A stretch of DNA of 26,149 nucleotides from an uncultured Lachnospiraceae bacterium. GTDB lineage: Bacteria; Bacillota; Clostridia; Lachnospirales; Lachnospiraceae. How positions within the stretch are numbered: position 1 is the stretch's first letter; every line of letters begins with the position of its first letter. Both the position numbers and the translations under genes were made by a program. Below are positions 13,898 to 21,243 of the stretch, piece after piece. The notes under the pieces were generated by a model. It did not search any database, was not told the DNA's origin, and saw only the letters and a list, made by a program, of their open reading frames with translations. Where the stretch lies: assembly GCA_910586755.1 (NCBI GenBank), contig CAJUJM010000027.1, positions 1 to 26,149 on the forward strand, given 5' to 3'.

Positions 13898-14829
13898 CAG
13901 GGCTTGAGCTGGCAAGGCAGTATTATGAGACTTACGGCCAGCCTATGATTGCAGAACAATTTCCCCAATATGAGGAGCGCATCGCCGCAGGTCTTGCAGG
14001 ACCTGGTTCCGAGTGTTTTGGGTTTGATGATGAAATCTCCAGAGACCATGATTTTGAAGCTGGATTTTGCCTGTGGGTTACCAGAGAAGACGAAGAGGCC
14101 ATAGGCTTTCGCCTGTCCCGGGCTTATAAAAAGCTTCCTGCTGAATTTATGGGGGTAAAAAAGCAGGCCCAGAGCTTTTTTGGAGGCAACCGGAGAGGGG
14201 TGCTGGAGATAGGAGAGTTTTACAGCCGCTTTACCGGAAGCCCCGGAATCCCAAAGGACTGGCAGCAGTGGTTGACGATTCCCGAAGCTTCTCTGGCAGA
14301 GGCGGTAAATGGCCAGGTATTCCGGGATGATTTGGGGGAATTTACCAAAATTCGAAAAGAGCTGGAAAAGGGGTATCCAGAGGATGTACGGCTGAAAAAA
14401 CTGGCTGCCCGGGCGGCCCTTGCAGCTCAGGCAGGACAGTATAATTATAACCGTTGCTTAAAGCGGGGAGAATATGGAGCCGCCGGTCTGGCGGCCGGAG
14501 AGTTTGTGAAAAATGCGGCATCCATGATTTACCTTTTAAACCGCCGCTACCCCCCTTACTATAAATGGATACTTCGGGGAATAGAAAATTTACCTCATTT
14601 AAGTTATCTGGCAGAATCTTTAAATAAGCTGGCGTCCAATCCTCTGGTTCAAGAAGGAAAATATAACGGATCCGCTCTCATTGAGATTATCTGCCAGGAA
14701 CTGATAAAAGAACTAAAACGTCAGAACCTGACTGCCGGAAACTGGGACTACTTAGAACCCCATGCCCTGGAAATTATGGAACACATCAAGGATGGTCAGA
14801 TCCGCAACCTTCACGTCATGGAAGGTTGA
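13894..14829 (+). CDS. nucleotidyltransferase-fold protein, DUF4037-like
   Basis: 311 residues from the ATG in the ATGA overlap with the TPR gene; the open frame extends further upstream but only inside that gene. GPGSECFGFDDEISRDHDFE (37-56) has the GS motif and the acidic cluster of polymerase-beta-type nucleotidyltransferases, and the DDEISRDHDF stretch is the DUF4037 hallmark as I know it. The C-terminal half is helical. It could transfer a nucleotide to a small molecule, RNA or protein; nothing fixes the target. AAAGGAG lies about 11 nt before the start. No terminator is evident directly after it. The family call is fairly firm, the function unknown. Confidence 0.8.
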   Translation: MTGLELARQYYETYGQPMIAEQFPQYEERIAAGLAGPGSECFGFDDEISRDHDFEAGFCLWVTREDEEAIGFRLSRAYKKLPAEFMGVKKQAQSFFGGNRRGVLEIGEFYSRFTGSPGIPKDWQQWLTIPEASLAEAVNGQVFRDDLGEFTKIRKELEKGYPEDVRLKKLAARAALAAQAGQYNYNRCLKRGEYGAAGLAAGEFVKNAASMIYLLNRRYPPYYKWILRGIENLPHLSYLAESLNKLASNPLVQEGKYNGSALIEIICQELIKELKRQNLTAGNWDYLEPHALEIMEHIKDGQIRNLHVMEG

Positions 14830-14932
14830 AAAGACGATCACAGTAACAGTTTACAGGGCTGGGAAGACCGGACGAAAAGTAACTAATTATGCAAATTTCA
14901 ACATAATAATGCATAAAAATTCCTATGTCCCA

Positions 14933-14961
14933 TTTACGCTGTAAGAGAACTGTGGTATAAT
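14933..14961 (+). promoter_or_regulatory. promoter before the paaK leader
   Basis: TTTACG (14933-14938) and TATAAT (14956-14961) have 17-bp spacing and a TG at 14953. Like the ppdK promoter, it is followed by ACGAAAG near the transcription start. The start should be near 14968, which leaves about 320 nt of leader. Confidence 0.75.
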
Positions 14962-14986
14962 GTACACGAAAGCAATGAGCAGTGCG

Positions 14987-15049
14987 AAAAAATTCCAGTA
15001 AGAAACTGCGTTGTGCTTGCACATAAGCAATTTCTTACTGGAATTTTTT
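14987..15049 (+). terminator. 19-bp perfect hairpin with T-run in the paaK leader
   Basis: Arms 14987-15005 and 15031-15049 are exactly complementary over 19 bp. The left arm begins AAAAAA and the right ends TTTTTT, so it can terminate in both directions. It lies about 20 nt after the predicted transcription start, giving either an 80-nt RNA or an attenuator of paaK. Confidence 0.75.
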
Positions 15050-15055
15050 CATAGG

Positions 15056-15225
15056 GTGCCGGGCGCCGGTGACGCCCGTTTGGCACGGACCGAAGCGGAG
15101 CGAAGAGAAAGCCCGTGAGCGAGACAGAGTGCCCCGTTTATCGGGTATGGAGTAAAGCGGAATCGAGCTGCGCTGCGGAGTAAAACAGGGAAAGCGAAGA
15201 GAAAGCCCGTGAGCGAGCGAGACAG
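15056..15225 (+). repeat. GC-rich leader with direct repeats and hairpins
   Basis: A 29-bp unit at 15099-15127 recurs at 15193-15225 with a 4-bp insertion (GCGAGCGAG for GCGAG). Between and before them are hairpins at 15056-15086 (CGGGCG with CGCCCG) and 15133-15145 (CCCG with CGGG). The stretch 14830-15287 has no convincing gene; it holds only the promoter, the perfect hairpin and these repeats. Confidence 0.6.
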
Positions 15226-15287
15226 CGTGCCAAAGCAGTGCGAACCAAGCTCCCCACAAGCAGATCAAAAGAAAGGACAACACAACT

Positions 15288-16595
15288 ATGGAACATTACT
15301 ACCAGCCAGAAATCGAGTGTGCATCCCGGGAACAGATTCGGGAATGGCAGAGCGAGCGCCTGGCCAAAACAGTGAAACACGTTTACGAAAATGTAGAATA
15401 CTATCGAAAGAGAATGGACGAGCAAGGGGTCAAGCCAGAAGACATTAAGTCCGTAGATGACCTTCACAAGCTGCCCTTTATTACCAAAGACGATCTGAGA
15501 GATGCATATCCCTACGGCCTTCTTGCAAAACCGTTAACCGACTGCGTGCGTATCCAGTCCACCAGCGGTACCACCGGACGCCGGGTAGTTGCATTTTATA
15601 CTCAGCACGATATTGATCTGTGGGATGACTGCTGTGCCAGAGCCATCGCCGCAGCGGGAGGGACCAAGGAAGATGTCGTTCACGTATCCTACGGCTACGG
15701 CCTGTTTACCGGCGGCCCGGGCCTAAACGGCGGCTCCCACAAGATTGGTTCTCTGACTCTGCCCATGTCCTCCGGGAACACAGACCGCCAGATCCAGTTT
15801 ATGACAGATTTAGGTTCCACCATTCTGTGCTGTACCCCTTCTTATGCCGCATACCTGGCAGAGACCATCTGCGAGAGAGGCCTTCGGGATAAAATTAAAC
15901 TGAAAGCCGGTATCTTCGGCGCAGAAGCCTGGACAGAAGAAATGCGCCGGGACATTGAAGATAAGCTGGGGATCAAGGCCTACGACATTTACGGCCTTAC
16001 CGAGATTTCCGGTCCTGGCGTTTCCTTTGAATGTAGCGCCCAGACCGGTATGCATGTCAACGAGGATCATTTTATCGCCGAGGTAATTAACCCCAAAACC
16101 GGCGAGGTGCTTCCTGATGGCGAGAAAGGTGAGCTGGTATTTACCAGCATTACCAAAGAGGCTTTCCCCTTAATCCGCTACCGTACCAGAGACATCTGCA
16201 TCTTAAGCCATGAGAAATGTTCCTGCGGCCGCACTCACGTAAAGATGACCAAGCCTTTGGGCCGCAGCGATGATATGCTGATTGTAAAGGGCGTTAACGT
16301 ATTCCCGTCTCAGATTGAGACTGTTCTGTTAAATCAGGGCTACCCGGCTAACTACCAGATTGTGGTAGATCGTGTCGATCACAGCGATACCCTTGAGGTA
16401 CAGGTTGAGATGACTCCGGAGATGTTCTCCGATAATGTAGGTATTGTGGCAGTAAGAGAGAAAGAGCTGGTTGACGCATTAAAATCCATGCTTGGAATCT
16501 ATGTCAAGGTACGTCTGGTGAACCCCAAGAGCATTACAAGAAGCGAGGGCAAGGCAGTCCGCGTCATTGACAAGAGAAACTTATATAAAGGTTAA
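15288..16595 (+). CDS. paaK: phenylacetate-CoA ligase family protein
   Basis: 435 residues, the usual PaaK length. It activates an aryl acid such as phenylacetate, or a relative such as indoleacetate, to its CoA thioester through an acyl-adenylate. Visible motifs are the P-loop TSGTTGRR (92-99), the adenylate-forming motif YGLTEISGPG (about 235-244), the cysteine pair region CSCGRTHVKM, and the C-terminal SEGKAVRV holding the adenylation lysine. AAAGGAC precedes the ATG. It is 15 bp upstream of an ACT-domain gene, a pairing often seen with indolepyruvate:ferredoxin oxidoreductase in anaerobes, though those genes are not in the window. The exact acid is not determined. No promoter is seen between the leader hairpin and the gene. 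Confidence 0.93.
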   Translation: MEHYYQPEIECASREQIREWQSERLAKTVKHVYENVEYYRKRMDEQGVKPEDIKSVDDLHKLPFITKDDLRDAYPYGLLAKPLTDCVRIQSTSGTTGRRVVAFYTQHDIDLWDDCCARAIAAAGGTKEDVVHVSYGYGLFTGGPGLNGGSHKIGSLTLPMSSGNTDRQIQFMTDLGSTILCCTPSYAAYLAETICERGLRDKIKLKAGIFGAEAWTEEMRRDIEDKLGIKAYDIYGLTEISGPGVSFECSAQTGMHVNEDHFIAEVINPKTGEVLPDGEKGELVFTSITKEAFPLIRYRTRDICILSHEKCSCGRTHVKMTKPLGRSDDMLIVKGVNVFPSQIETVLLNQGYPANYQIVVDRVDHSDTLEVQVEMTPEMFSDNVGIVAVREKELVDALKSMLGIYVKVRLVNPKSITRSEGKAVRVIDKRNLYKG

Positions 16596-16610
16596 TAAAG
16601 GAGGGGGATT

Positions 16611-17042
16611 ATGACAGTAAAACAGATTTCCGTATTTGTAGAAAATAAGCCTGGAAAGCTGGCAGAACTTACGGATTATTTACATCAGCATGACATTGAC
16701 ATGAGAGCTTTGTCCATTGCAGAAACCCAGGACTTTGGGATTGTCCGCATGATTGTAGATGATGCCTACAAGGCTTCCCAGGTATTAAAGGAATCCGGTT
16801 ATGTGGTTTCCATTACCCCGGTTCTGGCCGTGGAGATGAGTGATGAGCCAGGCAGCCTTTATAAAATTTTAAAGGTGCTGGGGGACGGCGGCGTGAACCT
16901 GGATTATACTTACGCTTTCCTAAGTCAAAAGGCGGCTACCGCCTACATGGTGCTCCGGGTGGAGAACAATGAGAAAGCCATTGAGGTATTAGAAAAGAGC
17001 GGTATCCGTCCGGTTTGCCAGGATACCATTGCGGCGCTGTAA
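16611..17042 (+). CDS. tandem ACT-domain protein
   Basis: 143 residues made of two ACT domains (about 3-68 and 70-140), each opening with the family's beta strand and GKL/GSL turn (VFVENKPGKLAELTDYL; VEMSDEPGSLYKILKVL). ACT domains bind amino acids and regulate enzymes. Paired with phenylacetate-CoA ligase, it probably senses an aromatic or branched-chain amino acid. No enzyme domain is present. The start follows AAGGAGGGGG and the gene is clearly co-transcribed with paaK. Ligand and partner are inferred. Confidence 0.9.
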   Translation: MTVKQISVFVENKPGKLAELTDYLHQHDIDMRALSIAETQDFGIVRMIVDDAYKASQVLKESGYVVSITPVLAVEMSDEPGSLYKILKVLGDGGVNLDYTYAFLSQKAATAYMVLRVENNEKAIEVLEKSGIRPVCQDTIAAL

Positions 17043-17069
17043 AATCCCACATACAGAGCCGAAAGAGAA

Positions 17070-17092
17070 TTGGGGTGCTTTCTGCACCCCAA
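17070..17092 (+). terminator. hairpin after the ACT gene
   Basis: TTGGGGTGC (17070-17078) pairs with GCACCCCAA (17084-17092) around a 5-nt loop. No T-run follows on the plus strand, so it may work together with the long stem at 17109-17179. Confidence 0.5.
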
Positions 17093-17103
17093 AATAAGGA
17101 CAG

Positions 17104-17179
17104 AAAAAAAGAAAGAGAGAATTTCGCGGAACATCGAAGGCTTGTAAAAGCCTGAATTTCACGAAGTTCTCTCTTTCTT
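17104..17179 (-). terminator. long hairpin terminator of the NhaC gene
   Basis: A perfect 13-bp stem (17109-17121 with 17167-17179) continues inward for about 10 more base pairs with one mismatch, and a small AGGCTT/AAGCCT hairpin sits in the loop. On the minus strand it runs into TTTTTTT (17110-17104), so it fits the NhaC gene best; the plus-strand side could also stop paaK transcripts. Confidence 0.75.
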
Positions 17180-17267
17180 AGGCATCAGGGGCTAAAATTT
17201 GGTATTTCCCGACAGACAGCCCCTTTACTTGCTCTTGTTTACGAAAGGTATGCGGACAGGCTGTAAG

Positions 17268-18878
17268 TCAGACAGCAGGTTTTCTCTTTAGCAGCATCAG
17301 CGCGCCAACCGTTACCACTGCGCCAAAGAGAAGGGAAATCCAGGCGTTCTGGGTAAAACCTGCTATGATATAGGTAAAGAAGGAAATTACCGCAACCGTC
17401 AGGGCATAAGGCAGCTGAGTGGATACGTGATTTACATGGTCGCACTGAGCTCCGGCTGACGCCATAATGGTGGTATCAGAAATAGGAGAACAGTGATCGC
17501 CGCAAACCGCTCCGGCCATACATGCGGAGATGGAGATGGTCATCAGGGTCGGGTTGGTATTGGCAAATACGGCAACCACAATGGGGATCAGGATACCGAA
17601 GGTTCCCCAGGAGGTGCCGGTTGCAAATGCCAGACCGCAGCCAACCAGAAAGATAAATGCCGGAAGCAGATTCATCAGACTGTCGGCACAGGAAGTCATT
17701 ACAGCTGCCACATACTCGGCAGCCCCCAGACTGTCAGTCATGGCCTTTAATGTCCAGGCGCAGGTCAGGATCAGAATCGCGGGAACCATGGCTTTAAAAC
17801 CTTCCGGAACACAGGACATACATTCTTCAAACCGCATAACCCGACGGACCATATAAAACAGAATCGTAAGCAGAAGCCCGAAAAAGCTGCCCATAGCCAG
17901 GCCTCTGGAAGCGTCGCTGCCGGAAAAGGCGGTAACAAAATCCGCGCCGTCAAAGAAACCGCCGGTGTAAATCATACCGATGACACAGCAGAAGATGAGA
18001 CATACAATGGGAAGAACCAGGTCTATCACAGTCCCTCTTCCAATGTTGTCAATCCCGGCTGCGTTGGCGTAGGGACGTCCGGGGGTGGTAAAGAGATCCC
18101 CCTTGTCTCTGGCGTTTTTTTCATGAACAGCCATGGAGCCGTAATCAATACCCGTTACAGCCAGGACAATCATCATCAGAATGGTCAATAATGCATAAAA
18201 ATTGTAAGGGATTGCCCGGATAAACAGGGCCAGGCCATCCTCTCCTTCCACAAACCCGGTAACTGCGGCAGCCCAGGAGGAGATAGGAGCAATGATGCAG
18301 ACAGGGGCAGCGGTAGCGTCGATTAGGTAGGCAAGCTTTGCCCGGGAAATCTTGTGTTTATCCGTAACCGGCCGCATAACGCTTCCCACTGTAAGACAGT
18401 TAAAATAGTCGTCAATAAAAATCAGTACGCCCAGAGCGATGGTAGCCAGCTGAGCACCGGCCCGGCCCTTAATTTTTTCACCGGCCCAGCGCCCGAAAGC
18501 AGCAGATCCTCCGGCCTTATTCATAAGGGAAACAATAATGCCCAGGATAACCAGGAAAATCAAAATTCCAACATTATAAGAGTCGGACAGCACGCTTAGA
18601 AAACCGTCGTCAAATACGTGAGTAATGGTTCCTTCAAAGGAAAAGCCGGAGTAGAACAGGCCTCCTACTAAAATCCCTACGAATAGGGAACTGTATACCT
18701 CTTTGGTAAGCAGGGCCAGAGCAATGGCTACCAACGGGGGAACCAGAGCCCAAAAAGTGGCGTACATAAAGGGTTCCGGCCCCTGGCCTTCCTCGGCGGC
18801 CAGAACCAACATGGGGAACAAGGTGAGAAGCAGCACGACTGCGGCGCTCACATACAAAATTCGTTGTTTGCTTTTCAT
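17268..18878 (-). CDS. NhaC-family transporter, predicted lysine importer
   Basis: 536 residues from the ATG after AAGGGAGA; an upstream frame to 18974 is only the inverted-repeat element. It starts with a hydrophobic helix (ILYVSAAVVLLLTLFPMLVL) and has about 12 further membrane segments. IDDYFNCLTVGSVMRPVTDK and DATAAPVCIIAPISSWAA are hallmark stretches of the NhaC/ion-transporter superfamily. NhaC proteins are named as Na+/H+ antiporters, but members under lysine riboswitches have been proposed as lysine transporters, and a lysine riboswitch with terminator lies upstream here. The role is therefore inferred as lysine uptake. A 166-bp palindromic element separates the riboswitch from the gene. 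The long hairpin at 17104-17179 ends transcription. Confidence 0.9.
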   Translation of the reverse strand: MKSKQRILYVSAAVVLLLTLFPMLVLAAEEGQGPEPFMYATFWALVPPLVAIALALLTKEVYSSLFVGILVGGLFYSGFSFEGTITHVFDDGFLSVLSDSYNVGILIFLVILGIIVSLMNKAGGSAAFGRWAGEKIKGRAGAQLATIALGVLIFIDDYFNCLTVGSVMRPVTDKHKISRAKLAYLIDATAAPVCIIAPISSWAAAVTGFVEGEDGLALFIRAIPYNFYALLTILMMIVLAVTGIDYGSMAVHEKNARDKGDLFTTPGRPYANAAGIDNIGRGTVIDLVLPIVCLIFCCVIGMIYTGGFFDGADFVTAFSGSDASRGLAMGSFFGLLLTILFYMVRRVMRFEECMSCVPEGFKAMVPAILILTCAWTLKAMTDSLGAAEYVAAVMTSCADSLMNLLPAFIFLVGCGLAFATGTSWGTFGILIPIVVAVFANTNPTLMTISISACMAGAVCGDHCSPISDTTIMASAGAQCDHVNHVSTQLPYALTVAVISFFTYIIAGFTQNAWISLLFGAVVTVGALMLLKRKPAV

Positions 18879-18922
18879 ACAGAAATCTCCCTTCACTTGG
18901 AGGAAACTCCGACAGACCGGGG

Positions 18923-19088
18923 CTAGTGTCTTGTCTGCATTATATTCAGGCAAACCTCCTTGTCTATTCGTCAATCTACCGCGTTGGATTTTCTAGCCGT
19001 AGCCACCGCTACGCCGTCGAAAATCCGCCTTGCAGAAGAACGAATATCCTGCGGAGTTTCACCAGATATAATGCAGACAAGACACTAG
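18923..19088. mobile_element. 166-bp palindromic MITE-like element
   Basis: The outer arms, 18923-18945 and 19066-19088, are exactly complementary over 23 bp (each end begins CTAGTGTCTTGTCTGC). Inside, the halves stay roughly complementary to the centre: CTATTCGT opposite ACGAATA, GGATTTTC opposite GAAAATCC, CGTAGC opposite GCTACG around a CACC loop. It encodes no credible protein. CTAG at both edges may be a 4-bp target duplication, leaving 19-bp terminal repeats. It sits between the lysine-riboswitch terminator and the NhaC gene and would form a very long hairpin in that mRNA. This is consistent with a non-autonomous transposable element; no transposase is nearby. Confidence 0.75.
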
Positions 19089-19118
19089 ATTGCTGCCATG
19101 GCATTTAAGCCGGGTTTC

Positions 19119-19172
19119 CAAAAATAAAACAGCCATGAGCCGGTTCCAAATAAAGGATGCGGTTCATGGCGG
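19119..19172 (-). terminator. expression-platform terminator of the lysine riboswitch
   Basis: Minus-strand stem GCCATGAACCG...CGGCTCATGGC (19170-19131) followed by TGTTTTATTTTT. It lies about 40 nt after the aptamer, where the L-box regulatory terminator is expected. Confidence 0.85.
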
Positions 19173-19210
19173 AATTTTATCCAGTAAAAGTATTCTGTAA
19201 GATTTTCCGG

Positions 19211-19374
19211 CATGGTAGCGCTCCACTTCATTCGTGACAGTCCGCCACATATTCTGTGACGGCCCAGGATCTTGTCCTCAGGGCAGGAAGAAATCCTTCG
19301 GCGGCATCCCCTTTTTCACACCCGGCGCCCTGCCAAAACGGTGTGATACTCTTGAAAACCGCGCCTCTACCAGT
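19211..19374 (-). promoter_or_regulatory. lysine riboswitch (L-box) aptamer
   Basis: Read on the minus strand, it has the conserved L-box segments in order: GGTAGAGGCGCG, CAAGAGTA, GTGTGAAAAAGGGGATGCC with GCCGAAG, TCACAGAATATGTGGCGGAC, CTGTCA and TGGAGCGCTACC. GGTAG at the start pairs with CTACC at the end as P1. Length (about 164 nt) fits the class. Bound lysine should favour the terminator at 19119-19172 and switch off the NhaC gene. Confidence 0.93.
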
Positions 19375-19385
19375 TCAATGTTCTC

Positions 19386-19414
19386 GTTTTATCATAGATT
19401 TAGCTGTATGTCAA
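19386..19414 (-). promoter_or_regulatory. promoter of the lysine-riboswitch transcript
   Basis: On the minus strand TTGACA (19414-19409) is followed after 17 bp by TAAAAC (19391-19386), just upstream of the aptamer. The -35 is perfect, the -10 weaker. Confidence 0.6.
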
Positions 19415-19479
19415 GAGCTTTGACGATATTTGGGATTGTTGAGTGTATTTGGGAAGAATACAGACAGAAGAATATGCGG

Positions 19480-19560
19480 CCGGACAGTAATCTAGATAGG
19501 GATACAAGCGAGGATATGAAGATGGTGAGACGTGAGGAAATCAAGAGAATAGGAACTTAG
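19480..19560 (+). pseudogene. orphan gene tail, copy 1
   Basis: Positions 19480-19524 match 21397-21441 at 42 of 45 bases and encode PDSNLDRDTSEDMKM in the same frame, ending at a stop at 19558. No gene body is attached here; the fuller version is at 21244-21474. The stretch from here to 19769 otherwise contains only hairpins. Confidence 0.45.
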
Positions 19561-19723
19561 ACAGCTATTTACGTGATGTGTAGAGTCCCCCGAAACTGAT
19601 GAATGAAATGTTGTATTATGGAGCGCCTGTTCTGTAATAAGATTAGCAGAGGGGCCGCCCTGTCTCTTTTCCGAAAATGGAAAAAAGGCTTTACGGAGCC
19701 GTAAGAAATATAGCCAGCTACCA

Positions 19724-19758
19724 AGGAAAAGGGCCCTGGGAATAATCCCAGCGGCCCC
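19724..19758 (-). terminator. terminator of the Uma2 gene
   Basis: On the minus strand GGGCC-CTGGGA pairs with TCCCAG-GGCCC (19758-19731), followed by TTTTCCTT. Two further hairpins lie beyond it (19688-19704 and 19667-19688). Confidence 0.7.
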
Positions 19759-19769
19759 GTAGGAGAGGT

Positions 19770-20327
19770 TCACAATTCTAACCCTGCAAGATCAATCCAT
19801 AAATCGTCATAGATGTTAACTCTGATTTTGTCCTGAAAAGTGTACTGCCGGACATTAAAAGAGTCTTGATCAAAGAAATATACAAGAATTGTCTGGTTTC
19901 TGGGATCTACGATCCAGTACTCTTTCACTCCGGCATCCGTGTAGAGGTTCAACTTACGTACATAGTCATAGCTGGAGGTACCAGGAGAAACAATCTCTGT
20001 TATCCAGTCCGGCGCTCCGGTGCAGCCCCGATCCGTCAATTTGTTCGGGTCGCATATCACGCTGATATCTGGCTCTACTACGGTTTTATTATCATCTTCA
20101 AACAGCTTAACGGCGAATGGAGCCGGATAGACCCTGCAGGGACCTTTTTTAGAGCGGAGATAAATGTTTATTTCCGTATTCATAAAGTTTAATATTTCCT
20201 GGTGTACTCTGCTGGGCGCCGACATGTAATAGATTTGGCCGTCTATTAATTCCGCTCTGGCATTCTCTGGTAGATTGTAATAATCCTCTTCTGTGTAAAT
20301 GTTTGCGTGGGCTAATGCTTCAGACAT
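19770..20327 (-). CDS. Uma2-family PD-(D/E)XK endonuclease-fold protein
   Basis: 185 residues, starting at the ATG (MSEALAHANIY) that follows AAAGGAAATG; a start 12 codons upstream has no better support. Uma2/DUF820 features are clear: AELIDGQIYYM (about 26-35), EPDISVICD with Asp87, and WITEIVSPGTSS with Glu111 followed by DYVRKLNLY with Lys125, the last three forming the PD-(D/E)XK-type site. The family is abundant in some lineages and its role is unsettled; DNA cleavage is predicted from the fold. About 335 bp of its 3' half recur as a broken copy at 21538-21869. The terminator at 19724-19758 follows. Confidence 0.9.
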   Translation of the reverse strand: MSEALAHANIYTEEDYYNLPENARAELIDGQIYYMSAPSRVHQEILNFMNTEINIYLRSKKGPCRVYPAPFAVKLFEDDNKTVVEPDISVICDPNKLTDRGCTGAPDWITEIVSPGTSSYDYVRKLNLYTDAGVKEYWIVDPRNQTILVYFFDQDSFNVRQYTFQDKIRVNIYDDLWIDLAGLEL

Positions 20328-20555
20328 AATAACATTTCCTTTCGTATGTGGTTGCTTGGACACAGGGTTTCAACTTTTTAGAATACTCATACAAACGCAG
20401 TGCAAGCCCCTATATTTTGTTGTTTTATCTTCTGTCATTATGACCTGTCTTTCCTCTATGCATTCCAATGGAGCGGCAAATTATAGACGCACCTTTTCCA
20501 CCATACATAAATCATAGCATACTTTTCAGTGTACGACCATATACTAAACTGGAAG

Positions 20556-21017
20556 TTAGCTATCCAATTTCATGTATAAAAGTGGATATGGATTGCCTTG
20601 TTCATCACAATCGGTTCTTTTATAAACCTTAAAGCCCATGTGTTCATAGAATCCTTTTGCAAGAGGATTTTGTTCATTAACTGCCAAATCATTAATCGAA
20701 TATTTTTCTATTCCGTATTTAAGCAATTCCTTGCCTAATCCTTTCCCTCTTTCTTCGTGGGAAATAAAGAGCATTTCAAGATGTTGCCCTACAATCCCCA
20801 TAAAGCCAACGGGAACTTGATTTTCCTTTTCTACTATCGTTAAAGAAGGTATTTCCTTTAATGCTTGCGGTACATATTCCTTAATGCTTTCTATCTCGTC
20901 TTCTGATAGAAAAAGGTGCGTTGCTCTGACAGAGCTTTCCCACACTGCCAGTAGTTGTTTTATTAACGAAGAGGACCTGTCTGTTATCTCTATAATTTTC
21001 AAATCTTTATCCTTCAT
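20556..21017 (-). CDS. GNAT-family N-acetyltransferase (YjaB-like)
   Basis: 153 residues. The order LLAVWESSVRATHLFLSEDE, VGFMGIVGQHLEMLFI, RGKGLGKELL (acetyl-CoA loop, 90-99), NEQNPLAKGFYEHMGFKV and NPYPLLYMKL follows E. coli YjaB along its whole length as I recall it. It should transfer acetyl from acetyl-CoA to an amine; the substrate is unknown. No clear Shine-Dalgarno precedes the ATG, and a frameshifted remnant of another GNAT gene ends 36 bp upstream, so translation may depend on it. Base composition is AT-rich compared with neighbouring genes, suggesting separate acquisition. The 228 bp to the Uma2 start on its far side hold no gene I trust. Confidence 0.88.
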   Translation of the reverse strand: MKDKDLKIIEITDRSSSLIKQLLAVWESSVRATHLFLSEDEIESIKEYVPQALKEIPSLTIVEKENQVPVGFMGIVGQHLEMLFISHEERGKGLGKELLKYGIEKYSINDLAVNEQNPLAKGFYEHMGFKVYKRTDCDEQGNPYPLLYMKLDS

Positions 21018-21052
21018 AAATTTGTTATTGCATCATTAATGATAGTTCTATT

Positions 21053-21139
21053 TCATCTAAAACGCTCTTGTTCAGGCGCAAGTTTTTGATTAAATGCGTC
21101 ATTAAAGTTTTCTTCTGTAATTTTTCTAAGATTAATCAT
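21053..21139 (-). pseudogene. frameshifted N-terminal remnant of a second GNAT acetyltransferase
   Basis: Starts MINLRKITEENFNDAF, then KLAPEQERF, the usual N-terminus of a common Firmicutes GNAT group, and hits a stop two codons later where the family would continue with more than 100 residues. GGAGG just before the ATG and a TATAAT (21176-21171, minus strand) upstream show that the start region is intact. It now acts as a 28-codon upstream ORF for the acetyltransferase at 20556-21017. Confidence 0.6.
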
Positions 21140-21243
21140 GAAGTCCTCCATAACTTGTTCTGAAAAAACTATTATAATGCATCCGAGATCCCCAAAAGAT
21201 ATTCAAATTTTATATTAGCTCTGTTATTTTCATTCTACCACAA

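Noticed and set aside
14957..15060. Classic riboswitch or T-box in the paaK leader
   Set aside because: I found none of the conserved T-box, SAM, cobalamin or lysine motifs there; only the hairpin and repeats are supported.
15099..15225. CRISPR-like repeats
   Set aside because: Only two copies of the unit, unequal because of a 4-bp insertion, with repeat-rich sequence between them and no cas genes.
18879..18974. Longer start for the NhaC-family protein
   Set aside because: The extra codons lie partly in the palindromic element's arm; AAGGGAGA fits the ATG at 18878.
18926..19108. 60-codon frame inside the palindromic element
   Set aside because: It follows from the inverted repeat's composition and has no ribosome site.
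19234..19560. 108-codon plus-strand frame
   Set aside because: It is antisense to the lysine riboswitch and its promoter; only the last part corresponds to a duplicated gene tail.
20355..20450. Very short minus-strand ORFs upstream of Uma2 (for example one of 22 codons starting MTEDKTTKYRG)
   Set aside because: A weak ribosome-like site exists but there is no promoter, similarity or context to support translation.
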